Below the pieces are notes generated by a model. The model made no database searches and had not been told where the DNA came from. It saw nothing but the letters and a program-made list of their open reading frames with translations. Shown here one piece after another: positions 21,687 through 34,100 of a DNA stretch of 64,000 nucleotides; the first letter of the stretch is position 1, and the number at the start of each line of letters is the position of its first letter. The stretch is taken from contig NC_053035.3 in NCBI RefSeq assembly GCF_002575655.3, positions 501,114,601-501,178,600 of the forward strand, read 5' to 3'. A program made the position numbers and the translations under genes. This DNA comes from Aegilops tauschii subsp. strangulata (taxonomy: Eukaryota; Streptophyta; Magnoliopsida; Poales; Poaceae).

Positions 21687-22079
21687 ATGGCGAGTACGTA
21701 CATGCAAGCGTGCAGTGCATCAAAGGAAGCATCAATGGCCGGCGCCAGGTGCGACGAGAGGCTCGTCATACACCACGTGGCCAACGGCGGGTGCTTGGAC
21801 GACTTCAACAAGGCGATGACAAAGTGCCGCGCCCGCTACACTGCCGAATCGACACGACTCGACAGGTTGCTCGGCAATCGTGTGGTGGACGTGGAGGCGT
21901 GCGTCAAGGCCACGGCGGCGCTGCGCAAGTGCTTTGCTGGCAACCCCGCGGTGTTCAAGCACCAGTACCTCCGCCGCATGGACGAGGGCCTCGACGAGGA
22001 CACCAACGCGTCGCCGGACGATATTTGGAGCGATGAACGTCACATGTTCAGGTGGTGGACTGGCATGAGGAGAAGCTAA
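21687..22079 (+). CDS. GCK-like cysteine-motif protein, copy A (130 aa)
   Basis: An intact single-exon ORF with ATG at 21687-21689 (context AACGCCATGG), about 110 bp after a TATA box. The protein is small, soluble and without a signal peptide or membrane segment. Its cysteines fall in two helical pairs, C36-X10-C47 (NGGC..DFNKAM..C) and C72-X9-C82 (EACVKATAALRKC), with a further C22 and C9. This resembles the plant GCK domain (GGC..F..WE.C, then C..VTAAL..CM..), a four-cysteine module of proposed zinc-binding or interaction role. The usual CxxC at the start of that domain is absent, so the assignment is tentative; a CX9C (CHCH-like) disulfide hairpin is an alternative. The C-terminus ends MFRWWTG plus a basic tail. 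Copy C at 40552 is a close paralogue. Confidence 0.8.
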   Translation: MASTYMQACSASKEASMAGARCDERLVIHHVANGGCLDDFNKAMTKCRARYTAESTRLDRLLGNRVVDVEACVKATAALRKCFAGNPAVFKHQYLRRMDEGLDEDTNASPDDIWSDERHMFRWWTGMRRS

Positions 22080-22120
22080 GCAAGCATACTCGTATGTAGA
22101 TATATAGATTGATGGGCTAG

Positions 22121-22364
22121 CACTAGTAGAAAAAAAGGCTTCCATACTCCCCCATTAGTCCTCCGCCCCGACGGACCACGGGCGCCCACGTGGACGGGCC
22201 TTTAGTCCCGGTCAGCCATAAGAATCGGGACTAAAGCCTTTAGTCGTGGTCCGTAAGAGGCGCGACTAAGGGGGGGTCTTTAGTCGCGCATATTTAGTCC
22301 CGGTTGCACAGCCGGGACTAAAGGCTGTTGCGAACCGGGACTAAAGGGCTTTTTTCTACCAGTG
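22121..22364. mobile_element. CACTA-type MITE, 244 bp
   Basis: The ends are CACTAGTAGAAAAAAAGG and CTTTTTTCTACCAGTG, flanked by the duplication TAG (22118-22120 and 22365-22367). The interior is a set of inverted TTTAGTCCCGG / CCGGGACTAAA subterminal repeats that can fold into a hairpin. The paralogous flank of copy C (GATGGGTTAGTCGATTATA near 40986) is the empty site, confirming insertion and its borders. Confidence 0.95.
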
Positions 22365-22384
22365 TAGTCGATTATAGTAACATA

Positions 22385-22800
22385 CTAGTACTGGATATAA
22401 TAGGCACAAGCTATTTCGGTGTTGAGTTTTTCTTTTCCTTTTAGTTGTGGAGTTTTTCAGATTAGATTGATTATGTTAGCGATGAAGTTAGTATGCTGGA
22501 GATAATAATAGGCAAAAAGTTATTTCTGTGCTCAACTATCTTTCTCTGTTAGTTGTGGAGTTTCTCTTTATGTGCGCCATACTTATACTTGTATAAATTC
22601 TTTCGGTCGGAAAAGCACAACAAAGGCGGTTCATCAAACCCTTCAGTATGCATATACGCATCCCAAGTGATGGCGATAGATCTTGAACGAATACTCCTAG
22701 GCTTGGACAATTAAACATTGCAGTTTTATTTTACGTGCAAGTATGCATAACCTATACTAGTCCCTCTTACATATAATCTAGTACGTATTGTATTTCTAGA
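22385..22800 (+). other. 3' flank of GCK-like copy A (shared with copies B and C)
   Basis: The sequence from ACTGGATATAATAGGCACAA onward is alignable with 23341-23780 and with the split flank of copy C (48824-48983 and 58842-58905). Shared phrases include GATGAAGTTAGTAT, CTTTCTCTGTTAGTTGTGG and AGGCGGTTCATCAAAC. It holds no gene and is the best evidence for an ancestral duplication of the locus. Confidence 0.8.
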
Positions 22801-23244
22801 CGAAGATGAAGTATGAAATTGGATCTCACACACTGGATTAGTTTTGATACTCCTGCATAGGTACAGCCCCCCTTAAACCCACTACAAAAAAGAAAAGAGC
22901 TACAATCCCTTAAACACAATGATGCTGAGATTAACCCACACCCTTTCATAAAAAAGGGCAAGATGGTCATATTTCATCAAAATAGAAAAACGCAGAGCCC
23001 GCCCGTCCGCGGCAGTACGTGCCTGCCCTCAACGATATTACCGTCGTGTACGTACAAATACGTACGACCAAACCAGTCATTAAAGTAGCACAGATTCCCA
23101 TGTGGGGCCACACCGCCATTAAACCAACACGGATTCCCATGCCACAGGAGTCGCCTCCTGACTGATGGAGTCAAATCCAGTAGATGTTGGGTAGTGGGTC
23201 CCGACAGTCTTGGTGCAATGATAATAGTAACATATGAAAAATCA

Positions 23245-23780
23245 ATTTATATAGTAGCCAGGCAAGACAAACGAAAAGGTCACACGCACCACCAACAATC
23301 AATTTCGATCCGTGTTTTTCTATTGCCAAATTTACATAGGCACAAGCTACTTCGGTGTTGAATTTTTTCCCTTTTACTTGTCGAGTTTTTTGGTATAGAC
23401 GGATTAGATCAATTATACGTACTACCGATGAAGTTAGCATACTGGATATATATAGCCAAAAGTTATTTATGTGTTCAATTATCTTTCTCTGTTAGTTGTG
23501 GATCAGCTTCTCTGTATGCGCACGATACTTTTACTTAGTTCATTGTTCTCATTTCGTCCGTGTTCCCTCACTACTTGTACAAAGTCTTACGGCCAAAAAA
23601 AGGACAATAGAGGCGGTTCATCAAACTTTTTGTTATGATGAACGATAGATCTTATATTATACAAATATACTCCTAGACTACGACAATTAAACACAGTTTT
23701 TTTTTTGCGTGCAACTATGCATGACCTATACTACTTCCCTAGTACGTATAATCTTATGCGTACGCACTGTAATACTGGAT
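23245..23780 (+). pseudogene. GCK-like copy B: promoter and 3' flank only, coding region deleted
   Basis: 23241-23340 matches the promoter and leader of copy C (40357-40448) almost base for base: TATA box TTTATATAG, then CCAGGCAAGAC, ACGAAAAGGTCACACGCACC and TCAATTTCGATCCGTG. At ACATAGGC it jumps directly into the sequence that lies downstream of the stop codon in copies A and C (GCACAAGCTACTTCGGTGTT) and follows that flank to about 23780. The complete coding sequence is missing. ATAGGC is present at both joined sites, so a deletion between 6-bp microhomologies explains the junction. Confidence 0.85.
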
Positions 23781-24024
23781 GGAAATTCTTGCCAAAAGTA
23801 CACTGCATTATACCTTCCTTGTTGCCAATTTTTCCAGATTAATACAACAACTGTTTGGCCTTTACCAACACCGGCAACATCACCTAAAAAAACATGCTCT
23901 GTCACCAATAGGGAGATGATGAAGGTGCCGCTGACATGCAACAACAATAAAACTTACAAGAGGTGTGATAGTACAAATAAAGTAATAGGCAAATCATGCA
24001 TATACACTAACCCAAAAGGCATAA

Positions 24025-24156
24025 GCTATTTATTTTTAGGCTTATTGGACTTGTTTGCTGTGTGCATCGCGCTATGAAGAGGCCGGGCATACTTTCAATG
24101 GGGTTGTATCACCTCGATATTTCAATTGAATGAATGTTCTTTATCGAATAAATAAA
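24025..24156 (+). mobile_element. Short LINE 3' tail
   Basis: TGTGTGCATCGCGCTATGAAGAGGCCGGGC followed by an AT-rich end and TTATCGAATAAATAAA matches the 3' tail style of Triticeae LINEs (compare 6728-6807). Coding sequence is absent, so it is heavily 5'-truncated. No duplication was recognised. Confidence 0.5.
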
Positions 24157-25081
24157 CTATTGTCTTGATTTGTGCTGGGTTGAGTATCTATTGCGGTGCC
24201 GCCTAGGGACGACATTGTGTTGCTCGCACACTTCAACGCCGCGTAGCGTCGAGCCCAGCTGACGCCGCTCGTTGATCATGAGCAGGCATACCACCAATTG
24301 CACATGACTTTCTACTACTGCTAGATGCCAAGGCAGCGCTACACACGAAGGGGATGAGGTCACCATAGGGGCGTCTAGTAACCCAGGAGCCACCCCGCGC
24401 TCGCCTTCGGGGAGGACGGAGCTCTAGGATGACTATCGAGATGTGTGCCATCTACGTTGCCGAGTCCTGGGCATGGCGACGACATCTGCATGTTTCTAAA
24501 ATGAAGCATCAAAGTCTCCCCTCTCTCTTGGATCCAAGCTATAGTGAAGGGCTTAAGAAAAAAGAAAAAGGAAACTGAAGGAGTCATGACTTAGAGTCCT
24601 ATTGGACTGGGGGTTAAGGCCCAATTTAACGCACTGGTGGGCTGGGTGAAGGCCCAATTTAATGCACTCGTGGGCTGAGTGAAGGCCCAATGAATAGATC
24701 ATGTGAGCTGGTGCGAGAAACCAACGCAATGAAAAAACGAAACTTTCTTCTTTTTCTTCACAAAAGAAACAAAACGTTTTCTTTTGCCAAATGATAATGC
24801 TCACACGTGTGGCATGTTTGCACTTCGCCCACACGCGTTGATCCACGTTGATTCTGTTTTGCACGAATCCTAAAGGAATCTGTTGAAATTTCAATGCCAC
24901 GTCGGCATAGCATGTTGTGTGGGCGTTAGAGCACTCGCCCACACGACTCGCAGCGCGCGGTTGCCGGCTGCGCGGTGTGGACGAACCAGTTCCCGCCCAC
25001 ACCGTCACCACCTAGTCCGCCCATATCTGTGTGAACTGCTCTTCCTCCACACGACACTCGTACGTTGCTAGATGCAACTGC
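24157..25081. other. Spacer, partly repetitive
   Basis: No gene is recognised. At 24616-24691 a 33-bp unit beginning AAGGCCCAATTTAA is present twice plus a partial third copy. The stretch 24790-25080, with repeated CCCACACG phrases, leads into the following tandem array. Confidence 0.4.
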
Positions 25082-25480
25082 AGTTGCACGTACGTGGCAA
25101 CGAGGTAAACACACATGGCAACTATGATTAACCATACATGGCAACTATGGTTGGACCATACGTGACAACTGCAGTTGTGCGTACATGGCAACCAGGTAAA
25201 CGCACATGGCAACTATGATTAACTATACATGGCAACTATGGGTGGACCACACGTGGCAACTGCAGTTGCACGTACGGGGCAACCAGGTAAACACACATGG
25301 CAATTATGATTAATCATACATGGCAATTATGGTTGGACCACACGTGACAACTAGGTAAACACACATGGCAACTATTGCTTCACCACATATGGCAAGTAGT
25401 TAATCACACACGGCAACTATGGTTTGAGTACACGTGGCAACTGCCATAAATTAGACATGACAATTATAGTTAATCAAAAG
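25082..25480. repeat. 91-bp higher-order tandem repeat of ACATGGCAACTATG
   Basis: The unit starts CAGTTGCACGTAC at 25081, 25172 and 25263, so the period is 91 bp, with about three full copies and a degraded tail to 25480. Each unit holds three to four sub-repeats of about 25 bp built on CACATGGCAACTATG. It is not a CRISPR array: there are no unique spacers and the period subdivides. Confidence 0.8.
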
Positions 25481-25932
25481 AGAGAGAGTTTCCATACTTT
25501 TACAACTACATTTGTCATTCCGGATAACTAAAGTTTCCATCCCGGGGTAACTAAAGCGTCATCCCGCGGGGTAACTAACACAGCTGCGCCAGGACATATG
25601 AGCATATTTGTTATTAGACCGAACGTGCGGGTCATCTATGGACAACCCGAATGTGTGGGGGGTGGACGCCGTGCCCAAACGGGGTGCGTGCGGGCTGGCC
25701 ATGTAAGTTGCCGAACGAATCGTGCGGCACAACCCTCCTACAGCCCGCATGTTCTGCAGATATCGGCATCCTTTCTTTTTTAGCCTAAAAAACAAAACGT
25801 TTTTAACGATTAATAATGACGCCAGGGAGAAACATTAGCCACTTTATTAGTATATATATAAGGTATATATCGATATATTCCCTAAAAAAGGTACTTATTA
25901 ATACGCCAGGGAGTATGTATAGATATATGTTA

Positions 25933-26108
25933 CAGTTTGTCTAATTCACATCTAGATGTTTTTTAAGGATGTCACATCTAAGCTCCCCCAAATATATATT
26001 GCAACAATAAGAAACAAAAAAAACTAGGACAAAAAAAAGAGCACAAACAGAGTGGACATCAGCTTAGATGTTACATAATTATATCACATCTAGATGTGTC
26101 CTAGACAG
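25933..26108. mobile_element. MULE-type MITE, interrupted by the copia element near its right end
   Basis: Left arm CAGTTTGTCTAATTCACATC..CACATCTAAGCT and right arm AGCTTAGATG..CACATCTAGATGTG..CTAGACAG pair as inverted repeats. The last four bases of the right end (ACCC) lie beyond the copia insertion at 38063-38066. The 9-bp TATATGTTA at 25924-25932 recurs at 38067-38075, the duplication length typical of Mutator-like elements. A relative is at 49124-49367. Confidence 0.65.
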
Positions 26109-27457
26109 TGTTAGAAATATGCCCTAGAGGCAATAATAAATTGGTTATTATTATATTTCCTTGTTCATGATAATCGTTTATTATCCATGCTAAAATTGTA
26201 TTGATAGGGAACTCAGATTCATGTGTGGATACGTAGACAACACCATGTCCCTAGTAAGCCTCTAGTTGACTAGCTCGTTGATCAATAGATGGTTACGGTT
26301 TCCTGACCATGGACATTGGATGTCGTTGATAACGGGATCACATCATTAGGAGAATGATGTGATGGACAAGACCCAATCCTAAGCCTAGCACAAGATCGTG
26401 TAGTTCGTCTGCTAAAGCTTTTCTAATGTCAAGTATCATTTCCTTAGACCATGAGATTGTGCAACTCCCGGATACCGTAGGAATGCTTTGGGTGTACCAA
26501 ACGTCACAACATAACTGGGTGGCCATAAAGGTGCACTACAGGTATCTCCGAAAGTGTCTGTTGGGTTGGCACGAATCGAGACTGGGATTTGTCACTCCGT
26601 GTAAACGGAGAGGTATCTCTGGGCCCACTCGGTAGGACATCATCATAATGTGCACAATGTGACCAAGGAGTTGATCACGGGATGATGTGTTACGGAACGA
26701 GTAAAGAGACTTGCCGGTAACGAGATTGAACAAGGTATCGGGATACCGACGATCGAATCTCAGGCAAGTACTATACCGGTAGACAAAGGGAATTGTATAC
26801 GGGATTGATTGAATCCTTGACATCGTCGTTCATCCGATGAGATCATCATGGAACATGTGGGAGCCAACATGGGTATCCACATCCCGCTGTTGGTTATTGG
26901 CCGGAGAGTTGTCTCGGTCATGTCTGCATGATTCCCGAACCCGTAGGGTCTACACACTTAAGGTTCGATGACGCTAGGGTTATAAAGGAAGTTTGTATGT
27001 GGTTACCGAATATTGTTCGGAGTCCCGGATGAGATCCCGGACGTCACGAGGAGTTCCGGAATGGTCCGGAGGTAAAGATTTGTATATGGGAAGTCATCAT
27101 ACGGTCACCGGAATAATTCGGGAGTTGCCGGTATTGTACCGGGACCACCAAAGGGGTTCCGGGGGTCCACCGGGAGGGTCCACCTGCCCCGGAGGGCCCT
27201 ATGGGCTGTATGTGGAGAGGGACCAGCCCCTTAGTGGGCTGGGCACCTTCCCCCCAGGGCCCATGCGCCTAAGGGTTTGGGGGAACCCTAAGGGGAGGCG
27301 CCCCCCTTGCCTTGAGGGGCAAGGCAACCCCCCTGGCCGCCGCCCCCTCCTCAGATTGGATCTGAGGGGGCCGGCCCCCCCTCTCCCTTGCCCCTATATA
27401 TATGTGGGGGTTGGGAGGGCAGCCGCACCCATGTTCTGGCGCAGCCCTCCCCCTCTT

Positions 27458-27866
27458 CACTACAGGAATCAGCTACTTTGCCGTCTGCCACGGCAGACGG
27501 CAAAGGCAAGGGTGGCGGACGGCAAAGGCCTTTGCCGTCTGCCGCGGACGGCAAAAGGCTCCGGCAAAGTAGGCTACGGTAAAGAGCTGCTTTGCCGTCT
27601 GCTTTCTGAAGCGGACGGCAAAGGGGCCTTTGCCATCAGCGGCTGACGGCAAAGAAAGCCGACGGCAATAAATGTGTTGTTAGTCCGTTAGGCGGCTAAC
27701 GGCAGCCTTTGCCGTCCGCCGCTGATGGCAAAGACTGCAGGCTCTTTGCCATCTACTGGCAGATGGCAAAGACTGCAGGCTCTTTGCTATCTGCTGGCAG
27801 ATGGCAAAGAGACCAAATAGGCATTAATTCTGTTTCTTCTTATATCCATTCATTTTCACAGAAAAT

Positions 27867-27917
<51 letters not shown>

Positions 27918-30790
27918 GACAAATATAGGATATCCAACACATGTTACCAATAGTACCAAGTTTCATCCATACATATACATAGTTTCATCAATATTACACA
28001 GTTTCATCCATAGGTAGCAAGTTTCACAAAGTAAAAACAAAAACTAAAGACAAGCACTCCATATCTAAAATTACAAGAAATAACCTAAAACTAAATATCT
28101 ATTTTCCTAGGCAGCACACACTTGACCACCATAGCAGCTTGCCGGACCGTTGTATCTGTGGAGCACAAAACAGCAGTCAGCCTGATTAGAAATTTTAAGG
28201 AGAGCAGTGCTAGTTTAAGAGTTATGAACAGATAGAAATGGTGCATAAATTCCTATTATTCAACAAACATAAGTTATTTCCAAGTGAAACACAGGGCAAT
28301 GTTATCCACTTCAAAACAGAACAAAACACACAGGTACACACATCGTCAAGTTTTTTCCACAAATGAGTTACTTATTGAGTTCAAGAAATGACCAAGGGCC
28401 TAATTGGTTCACAGGACCTAAAAACTCATAAATAGGAAAATCACTGGGTTGCAATGTCATGCCCTCTCTTGATACAATATGATCGACAGGATGTTTGAGT
28501 GCATCATAGAAAACCATAGGAGTTTTTCAAGACTGCATATTACAATCATATGGAATAATTTGAAGCAGAGAGGCCCCAAAAGGGGAAATCATGCTGTGTG
28601 GGAAAAGAGAATACCATTCACCGCAATGAAAAATATAGCATGCCAGAATCACTATTCTAGAGCACATATCCGTACCAAAACATCTATAGTGTTTCCAACT
28701 CTTCTAAGCATGTGAGAACACTATGAGGACAATCAAATTGAGTTATACATGACCTAGTGCAATAGAACCAAAGTGCAACTAGCCTAGTATATACATGACC
28801 TCAGCAGGAACCAGAGTTATATAACAAGTAGGCCTACACAAGAACGTACAGTCCGGTGGCATCAAGCACTAAACCAAACCTCATCACACACCCAGCCACC
28901 TAGTTTGGTTTCACAACCAGCAGCATAGAAACGAACTAAGCTACAATAGAGCAATGTTTGCAGGGAAATAACCAACCTCACAGTGAGGGTCGCGGTGGAT
29001 GACCTCACAGGTAATCTGAAACCATGCATGTGACAGTGAAAATTAATGCCTGAGGCCATTGTTTTAAAGGCGTTTGTATCTCGTCGCTATAACAGACACC
29101 ATACAGACCCAGGCTCGCAATACCTTTATGGCATCGCTATATCGTCGCTATAATGCTATAAAGGGGGTCGCTCGCCATAAGACGCAATACGCCATTAAAA
29201 CAATGGCCTGAGCATTACGAATAAAAAGCCAATTCTTTTCTTTGAAACTAAAATGAATAGGTGGGCATGTATCACAAACCGACTCCTTGAAAAGACAAGC
29301 TAATGTCTGGACATTATGAATCATAAACCAATTCTTTTTGTTTGACAGCCACAACTAGCAGTACATGATCGAAACAAATCATGCGAAAATTAGTCTGGAT
29401 ATCAAAAAAATAGCAAAGATAATAGCTAGTAGCACTGTCCAGAAGCATGTGTATGTGTGACAATAGAAGCAGCCATTTTTAGAAAAATTAAACCAATCCA
29501 AAATGTTAATCAATTAAGCAGCTCTCTGGTTCGCACAACATATAGGAGGGTAGTGGTCTACTATGTTTAGAACTAGAGCCCCACAGACATGCATGTATCT
29601 AAATTTAGAAACAAGATTAGCTCACTTGATCTGCATTATTTCTCACACAGAAGTTAAACAAGCAACCAGCCATAGTAATCAAACAGAGGAGAACACCATT
29701 GGTATTCAACATGCTGTAAAGAAATCTACTCTGGAATCAGAGAGCATGCAACATAAAATAAAATTAAACAAGGAACATTCAGACCTTCATGGACATGCAG
29801 ATCGCCCCACCTCCCTTGCCCTTCTTCTGGTCTTTCTCCTCCTTCCTCACCCCCTTCTACTAGTTTTCTATGGACACAGAAAGCACCAAATTAATGCCCC
29901 TAAAAACAAACCCGGTGAGATCAGAAATTGCACAAGGGAAAAAGGAAATTTTTTCCCAAATCGAAAGAAACAGGGGGTTGAGAGAGGGAGAGAGGCGAGA
30001 TGGGTGAGGAGGACCTTGGATGCCGTTGCGTGGTGGTGGATAAGGCCCTCCTCTGCCACTGCCTTGTGGTGGAGAAGCGGCGTCCAGCAGGCGCAGCCGC
30101 GTGAGGGGCCATGCGTGGAGGCGTAGAGGACCGCCGGAGGCACGCCGGCGGCGGAGATGAGGCCGCGCACCAAACCCTAGCCGCAGAGGGATGGGTTGGG
30201 CGCGAGCGTTCGAGGGAGGAAGGGACGGATCTGGCCAGAGGAATCGATGCAGCGGGGCGGGGTGAGCTCGGTAGCGTGCTGCGCGCCGACCATGGCCGCC
30301 AGAGCTCGCCGGAATAAGGTCGATGGCGGTGGCGGCGGCGGTGGCTAATCCTAGGGCGCGGGAGAGCAGAGAGGAGATGCGGGTGCAGGGGCAGTGGGTT
30401 CAACGCGGCCGGGTGGGGAGAGAGAGAGGAGGTGGGGGCAATAGTTTTTTTATCCATCTACCGTCTGCCTCTTTGCCGTCTGCCAGCACCTCTTTGCCGT
30501 CTGCCAGCAGATGGCAAAGAATCTTTGCCATCTGCTGGCACATGGCAAAGAGGTGGGGCCGGTGCGGCGTTACAGCGCTAGCATCCACTGGACCCCACCC
30601 ATCTCTTTGCCGTCTGCCAGCAGATGGCAAAGATTCTTTGCCATCTGCCAGCAGACGGCAAAGAACTGGCTGATGGCAAAGAGCTTCTTTGCCGTCCGCT
30701 TCCTCTTTACTGTCCGCTGTCTTCTGGCTGATGGCAAAGCCGCGGACGGCAACGAAGCAGCAGACGGCAAATCTGCTGATTCCAGTAGTG
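27458..30790. mobile_element. Non-autonomous CACTA element, 3.3 kb
   Basis: The ends CACTACAGGAATCAGC and CTGATTCCAGTAGTG are inverted repeats, flanked by CTT (27455-27457 and 30791-30793). The 3' LTR supplies the empty site (CCCTCTTTCATGTCC near 37668). Both subterminal zones are packed with direct and inverted copies of TTTGCCGTCTGC / GCAGACGGCAAA, the usual transposase-binding repeats. The interior is AT-rich to about 29900, then GC-rich with CTAGCC-type leader sequence near 30170-30460. No transposase ORF is seen, so movement would need a helper. Confidence 0.9.
27871..27917. repeat. (CA)n(TA)n microsatellite
   Basis: About 16 CA dinucleotides are followed by about seven TA dinucleotides, within the CACTA element interior. 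Confidence 0.95.
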
Positions 30791-31178
30791 CTTCCATGTC
30801 CTCCTTCTCTCCCGCGGTGCTTGGCGAAGCCCTGCAGGAGTGCCACGCTCCTCCATCACCACCATGCCGTTGTGCTGCTGCTGGACGGAGTCTTTCCCAA
30901 CCTCTCCCTCTCTCCTTGCTGGATCAAGGCGTGGGAGACGTCACCGGGCTGCACGTGTGTTGAACGCGGAGGCGCCGTGGTTCAGCGCTTAGATCGGAAT
31001 CAACCGTGATCTGAATCGCTGCGAGTACGACTCCTTCATCCGCGTTCTTGCAATGCTTCCGCATCGCGATCTACAATGGTATGTAGATGCACTCCCCTTC
31101 CCCTCGGTGCTAGATTACTCCATAGATTGATCTTGGTGATGCGTAGGAAATTTTGAATTTCTGCTACGTTCCCCAACA

Positions 31179-34100
31179 GTGGCATCATGAGTTAGGTCTA
31201 TGCGTAGTTTCTATGCATGAGTAGAACACAAAGTAGTTGTGGGCGTCGATTTTGTCAATTTACTTGCCGTTACTAGTCTTATCTTGATTCGGCGGCATCG
31301 TGGGATGAAGCGGCCCGGACCGACCTTACACGTACACTTACGTGAGACAGGTTCCACCGAATGACATGCACTAGTTGCATAAGGTGGCTAGCGGGTGTCT
31401 GTCTCTCCCACTTTAGTCGGATCGGATTCGATGAAAAGGGTCCTTATGAAGGGTAAATAGAAATTGGCATATCACGTTGTGGCTTTTGCGTAGGTAAGAA
31501 ACGTTCTTGCTAGAAACCCATAGCAGCCACGTAAAACATGCAACAACAATTAGAGGACGTCTAACTTGTTTTTGCAGGGTATGCTATGTGATGTGATATG
31601 GCCAAAAGGATGTGATGAATGATATATGTGATGTATGAGATTGATCATGTTCTTGTAATAGGAATCACGACTTGCATGTCGATGAGTATGACAACCGGCA
31701 GGAGCCATAGGAGTTGTCTTAATTTATTGTATGACCTGCGTGTCAATGAAAACGCCATGTAATTACTTTACTTTATTGCTAACCGTTAGCCATAGTAGTA
31801 GAAGTAATAGTTGGCGAGACAACTTCATGAAGACACGATGATGGAGATCATGGTGTCATGCCGGTGACGAAGGTGATCATGCCACGCCTCGAAGATGGAG
31901 ATCAAAGGCGCAAGATGATATTGGCCATATCACGTCACTTTATGATTTGCATGTGATGTTTGTCATGTTTACATCTTATTTGCTTAGAACGACGGTAGCA
32001 TAAATAAGATGATCCCTCACTAAAATTTCAAAAGACGTGTTCCCCCTAACTGTGCACCGTTGCGAAGGTTCGTTGTTTCGAAGCACCACGTGATGATCGG
32101 GTGTGATAGATTCTAACGTTCGAATACAACGGGTGTTGACGAGCCTAGCATGTACAGACATGGCCTCGGAACACATGCGAAACACTTAGGTTCACTTGAC
32201 GAGCCTAGCATGTACAGACATGGCCTCGGAACACAAGAGACCGAAAGGTCGAACATGAGTCGTGTAGTAGATACGATCAACATGGAGATGTTCAAACGAT
32301 GATGACTAGTCCGTCTCTCGTGATGATCGGACACGGCCTAGTTTGACTCGGATCATGTATCACTTAGATGACTAGAGGGATGTCTATCTGAGTGAGAGTT
32401 CATTAAATAATCAGATGAACTTAATTATCATGAACATAGTCAAAAGCTCTTTGCAAATTATGTCATAGCTTACGCTTTAGTTCTACTATTTAAGATATGT
32501 TCCTAGAGAAAATTTAGTTGAAAGTTGATAGTAGCAATTATGCGGACTGGGTCCGTAAACTGAGGATTGTCCTCATTGCTGAACAGAAGGCGTGTGTCCT
32601 TAATGCACCGCTCGGTGTGCTGAACCTCAGCGTCGTCTGTAGATGTTGTGAAACATTTGGCATACACGTTTTGATGACTACGCAATAGTTCAGTGCGTAA
32701 TGCTAACGGTTTAGAATTATGGCACCAAACACGTTTTTGAAACGTCACAAAACATATGAGATGTTCCAAAGACTGAAATTGAGATTTCAGACTAATGCCC
32801 ACGTCAAGAGGTATGAGACCTCTGACAAGTTTCTTAAGCCTGCAAACTAAGGGAGAAAAGCTCAATCGTTGAGCATGTGCTCAGATTGTCTGAGTACTAC
32901 AATCACTTGAATCGAGTGGGAGTTAATCTTCCAGATGAGATAGTGATGGTTCTCCATAGTCACTGCCACCAAGCTATTAAAGCTTCGTGATGAACTATAA
33001 CATATCAGGGATAGACATGATGATCCTTGAGCAACTCGCGATGTTTGACACCGCGAAAGTAGAAATCAAGAAGGAGCATCAATTGTTGATGGTTAGTAAA
33101 ACCACTAGTTTCTAGAAGGGCAAGGGCAAAAGGGATACTTCATGAAACAGCAAATCATTTGCTGCTCTAGTGAAGAATCCCAAGGTTGAACCCAAACCCG
33201 AGACTAAGTGCTTCTGTAATGAGGGGAACGGTCACTGAAGCAGAACTACCCTAGATACTTGGTAGATGAGAAGGCAGGCAAGGTCGACAGAAGTATATTG
33301 GATATACATTATATGAATATGTACTTTACTAGTACTCCTAGCAGCACCAGGGTATTAGATACCGGTTCGGTTGCTAAGTGTTAGTAACTCGAAATAAAAG
33401 CTGCGGAATAAACGGAGACTAGCTAAAGGTGAGATGACGATATGTGTTGGAAGTGTTTCCAAGGTTGATGTGATCAAGCATCGCATGCTCCCTCTACCAT
33501 CGAGATTGGTGTTAAACCTAAATAATTGTTATTTGGTGTTTGCGTTGAGCATAAACATGATTGGATTATGTTTATCGCAATACGGTTATTCATTTAAGGA
33601 GAATAATGGTTACTCTATTTATTTAAATAATACCTTCAATGGTCTTGCACCTAAAATGAATCTCGAACGTAGTGATGCACATGTTCGTGCCAAAAGATAG
33701 TAATGATAGTACCACATACTTGTGGCACTGCCATTTGAGTCATATTGGTATAGAACGCATGAAGAAGCTCCATGTAGATGGATCTTTGGACTCACTCGTT
33801 TTTGAAAAGATTGAGACATGCGAACCATGTCTATTGGTATACATGCATGAAGAAACTCCATGAAGATGGATCGTTTGGACTCACTTGATTTTGAATCACT
33901 TGAGACATGCAAATCATACCACATGGGCAAGATGACTGAAAGGCCTCGTTTTCAGTAAGATGGAACAAGAGAGCAACTTGTTGGAAGTAATACATTTGAT
34001 GTGTGCAGTCCAATGAGTGCTGAGGCACGCAGTGGATATCGATATGTTCTTACTTCACAGATGATTTGAGTAGATGCTGAGAATATTTACTTGATGAAAC

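Larger units (their letters stand above)
26109..31178 (+). repeat. 5' LTR of the BARE/WIS/Angela element (with nested CACTA)
   Basis: It matches 36324-38057 throughout, except for the inserted 27458-30790 and its duplicated CTT. A promoter region with CTATATATATGTGG occurs near 27394 and its partner near 37609. Short ORFs inside, such as 26338-26526 and 26536-26823, are repeated in the other LTR and are not genes. Confidence 0.95.

Noticed and set aside
24926..25212. Cys/His-rich minus-strand ORFs
   Set aside because: The apparent Cys/His periodicity is produced by the tandem DNA repeat, not by a zinc-finger protein.
25082..25480. CRISPR-like array
   Set aside because: The repeats subdivide into a 25-bp unit with no unique spacers, and the genome is eukaryotic.
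26338..26823. Small ORFs with exact partners at 36553-37038
   Set aside because: They are duplicated only because they lie in the two LTRs of one element.
29563..30457. ORFs on both strands in the CACTA interior
   Set aside because: No transposase or host domain was found; the frames are leader-like GC-rich sequence.
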